From an uncultured Eubacteriales bacterium (lineage in GTDB: Bacteria > Bacillota > Clostridia > Peptostreptococcales > Anaerovoracaceae), in contig CAJTYS010000014.1 of the NCBI GenBank assembly GCA_910583765.1, positions 1 to 64,000 on the forward strand: a stretch of 64,000 nt of DNA, read 5' to 3'. Shown here piece by piece: positions 63,310-64,000 of the stretch. Under the pieces are notes generated by a model that saw nothing but the letters and a program-made list of their open reading frames with translations, made no database searches and had not been told where the DNA came from. The position numbers and the translations under genes are program-made. Position 1 is the stretch's first letter. Each line of letters opens with the position of its first letter.

Positions 63310-64000
63310 GGGACATCTCACCTCCTGTCAGAGACAGCACGTCTAGGACCTCCTGCAAAAACAGGTTTCTGTGCTTTTCTCCCCGCACCAGCTCGTGAAA
63401 GATTTTCCCATCCTTCAAGAACAGGATACGGCCGCAGTAGCTGGCGGAAAAAGCATCGTGGGTGACCATGAGGATGGTGGCTCCCATAGTCTGGTTCAGC
63501 TCTGTGAAGGTTTCCAGCAGCGTCTGGGCAGAGCGGGAGTCCAAGGCTCCCGTAGGCTCATCAGCCAGCAGCAGCTTTGGGTGATTGACAATGGCCCTGG
63601 CGCAGGCGCACCGCTGTTTCTGCCCGCCGGACACCTGGTATGGAAATTTTCCGCGGACATCTTCTATTTGAAGCAGCTCTAGCACTTGGCCGCAGGCCTT
63701 TTGGATCGCCTTTTTGTCCCAGCCCTGCAAAGTCAAGGCCAGTTCGATGTTTTCCTCCATGGTCAGGGTGTCCAGCAAATTGTATTCCTGAAACACGAAC
63801 CCCAGATTGTGTTTGCGGAACTGAGAAAGACCGTCCTCCGACAGCTCGGTGATGTCTGTGTTTTCATAATAAATATGGCCCGCTGTCACTCTATCTATGG
63901 CCGCAAGCATGTTGAGAAGCGTGGTTTTTCCTGAACCAGACGCGCCCATGATGCCCACAAACTCCCCTTTTTCCACGGAAAAACTGACTCGGTCCACTGC
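63299..64000 (-). CDS. BceA-type ABC transporter ATP-binding protein (partial, N-terminus outside window)
   Basis: The visible 233 residues carry Walker A GASGSGKTT, Q-loop FQEYNLLD, signature VSGGQKQRCACARA and Walker B LLLADEPTGALDS. About 15-25 N-terminal residues lie beyond base 64000; a GTG at 63997 is internal and not the true start. It is the ATPase partner of the 689-residue permease. A two-component system often lies nearby in such loci but would be outside this window. Confidence 0.93.
   Translation of the reverse strand, partial: AVDRVSFSVEKGEFVGIMGASGSGKTTLLNMLAAIDRVTAGHIYYENTDITELSEDGLSQFRKHNLGFVFQEYNLLDTLTMEENIELALTLQGWDKKAIQKACGQVLELLQIEDVRGKFPYQVSGGQKQRCACARAIVNHPKLLLADEPTGALDSRSAQTLLETFTELNQTMGATILMVTHDAFSASYCGRILFLKDGKIFHELVRGEKHRNLFLQEVLDVLSLTGGEMSHAR

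Noticed and set aside
1..64000. CRISPR arrays, tRNA and rRNA genes, and an intact prophage.
   Set aside because: No regularly spaced direct repeats, tRNA cloverleaf ends, rRNA signatures or phage structural genes were seen by eye.

Overview
The window reads as chromosome of an anaerobic, endospore-forming Firmicute of the class Clostridia. Support comes from a GerA/SpoVAF-type germination protein, a DacF-type carboxypeptidase, a DUF3343 protein, pyruvate carboxylase, a FeoAB fusion, an agr locus and strong AGGAGG ribosome binding sites. No rRNA, tRNA or CRISPR array was seen. Assignment below class level is not possible from the sequence alone. Most genes lie on the minus strand.

1-17.3 kb is an exopolysaccharide locus read right to left: galE, an SDR-PelD fusion, PelE-like, DUF2194/PelA-like, pelF, pelG, a DUF2304-like membrane protein, a GT4 and a GT2 glycosyltransferase, a DUF4874/DUF4832 protein, a large polytopic membrane protein, and a second DUF4874 protein (lipoprotein) cut by the window edge. 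The first six match the monoderm Pel layout; the following six look like an extension. Upstream, its own unit encodes a SARP/BTAD-type regulator whose C-terminus is a degenerate GGDEF domain with an intact RxxD motif. Its presumed target, the galE-pel promoter, carries a 9-bp direct repeat just upstream of the -10. PelD keeps the same RxxD motif, so cyclic-di-GMP could act both on transcription and on the synthase complex.

17.6-31.8 kb is mostly housekeeping: germination protein, DUF4340 protein, pyruvate carboxylase, MscS channel, TypA GTPase, amidase, and an M29 aminopeptidase. Between them sits an MqsR toxin with an MqsA-Panacea antitoxin under a consensus promoter embedded in a perfect 19-bp inverted repeat, then a nuclease lipoprotein.

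31.8-41.4 kb holds an ABC exporter with a two-component system, a cohesin-like surface protein, an SH3-glucosaminidase, a DUF3343 protein and a D,D-carboxypeptidase.

41.5-50.4 kb is accessory: a DUF4143 ATPase, a decayed IS3-family element, an AbiEi/AbiEii pair with its own operator, a 1187-residue leucine-rich-repeat surface protein, and about 870 bp of repeat-rich non-coding DNA.

50.4-53.7 kb is an unusually arranged agr quorum-sensing locus (LytTR regulator, AgrB, AgrD, AgrC-like kinase, XRE regulator) whose AgrD has no cysteine at the ring position. 54.0-64.0 kb holds an ArsR-regulated ABC exporter, a FeoAB iron transporter with a DtxR-like box, an XRE regulator plus methyl-accepting protein, and a BceAB-type ABC transporter cut by the window end.
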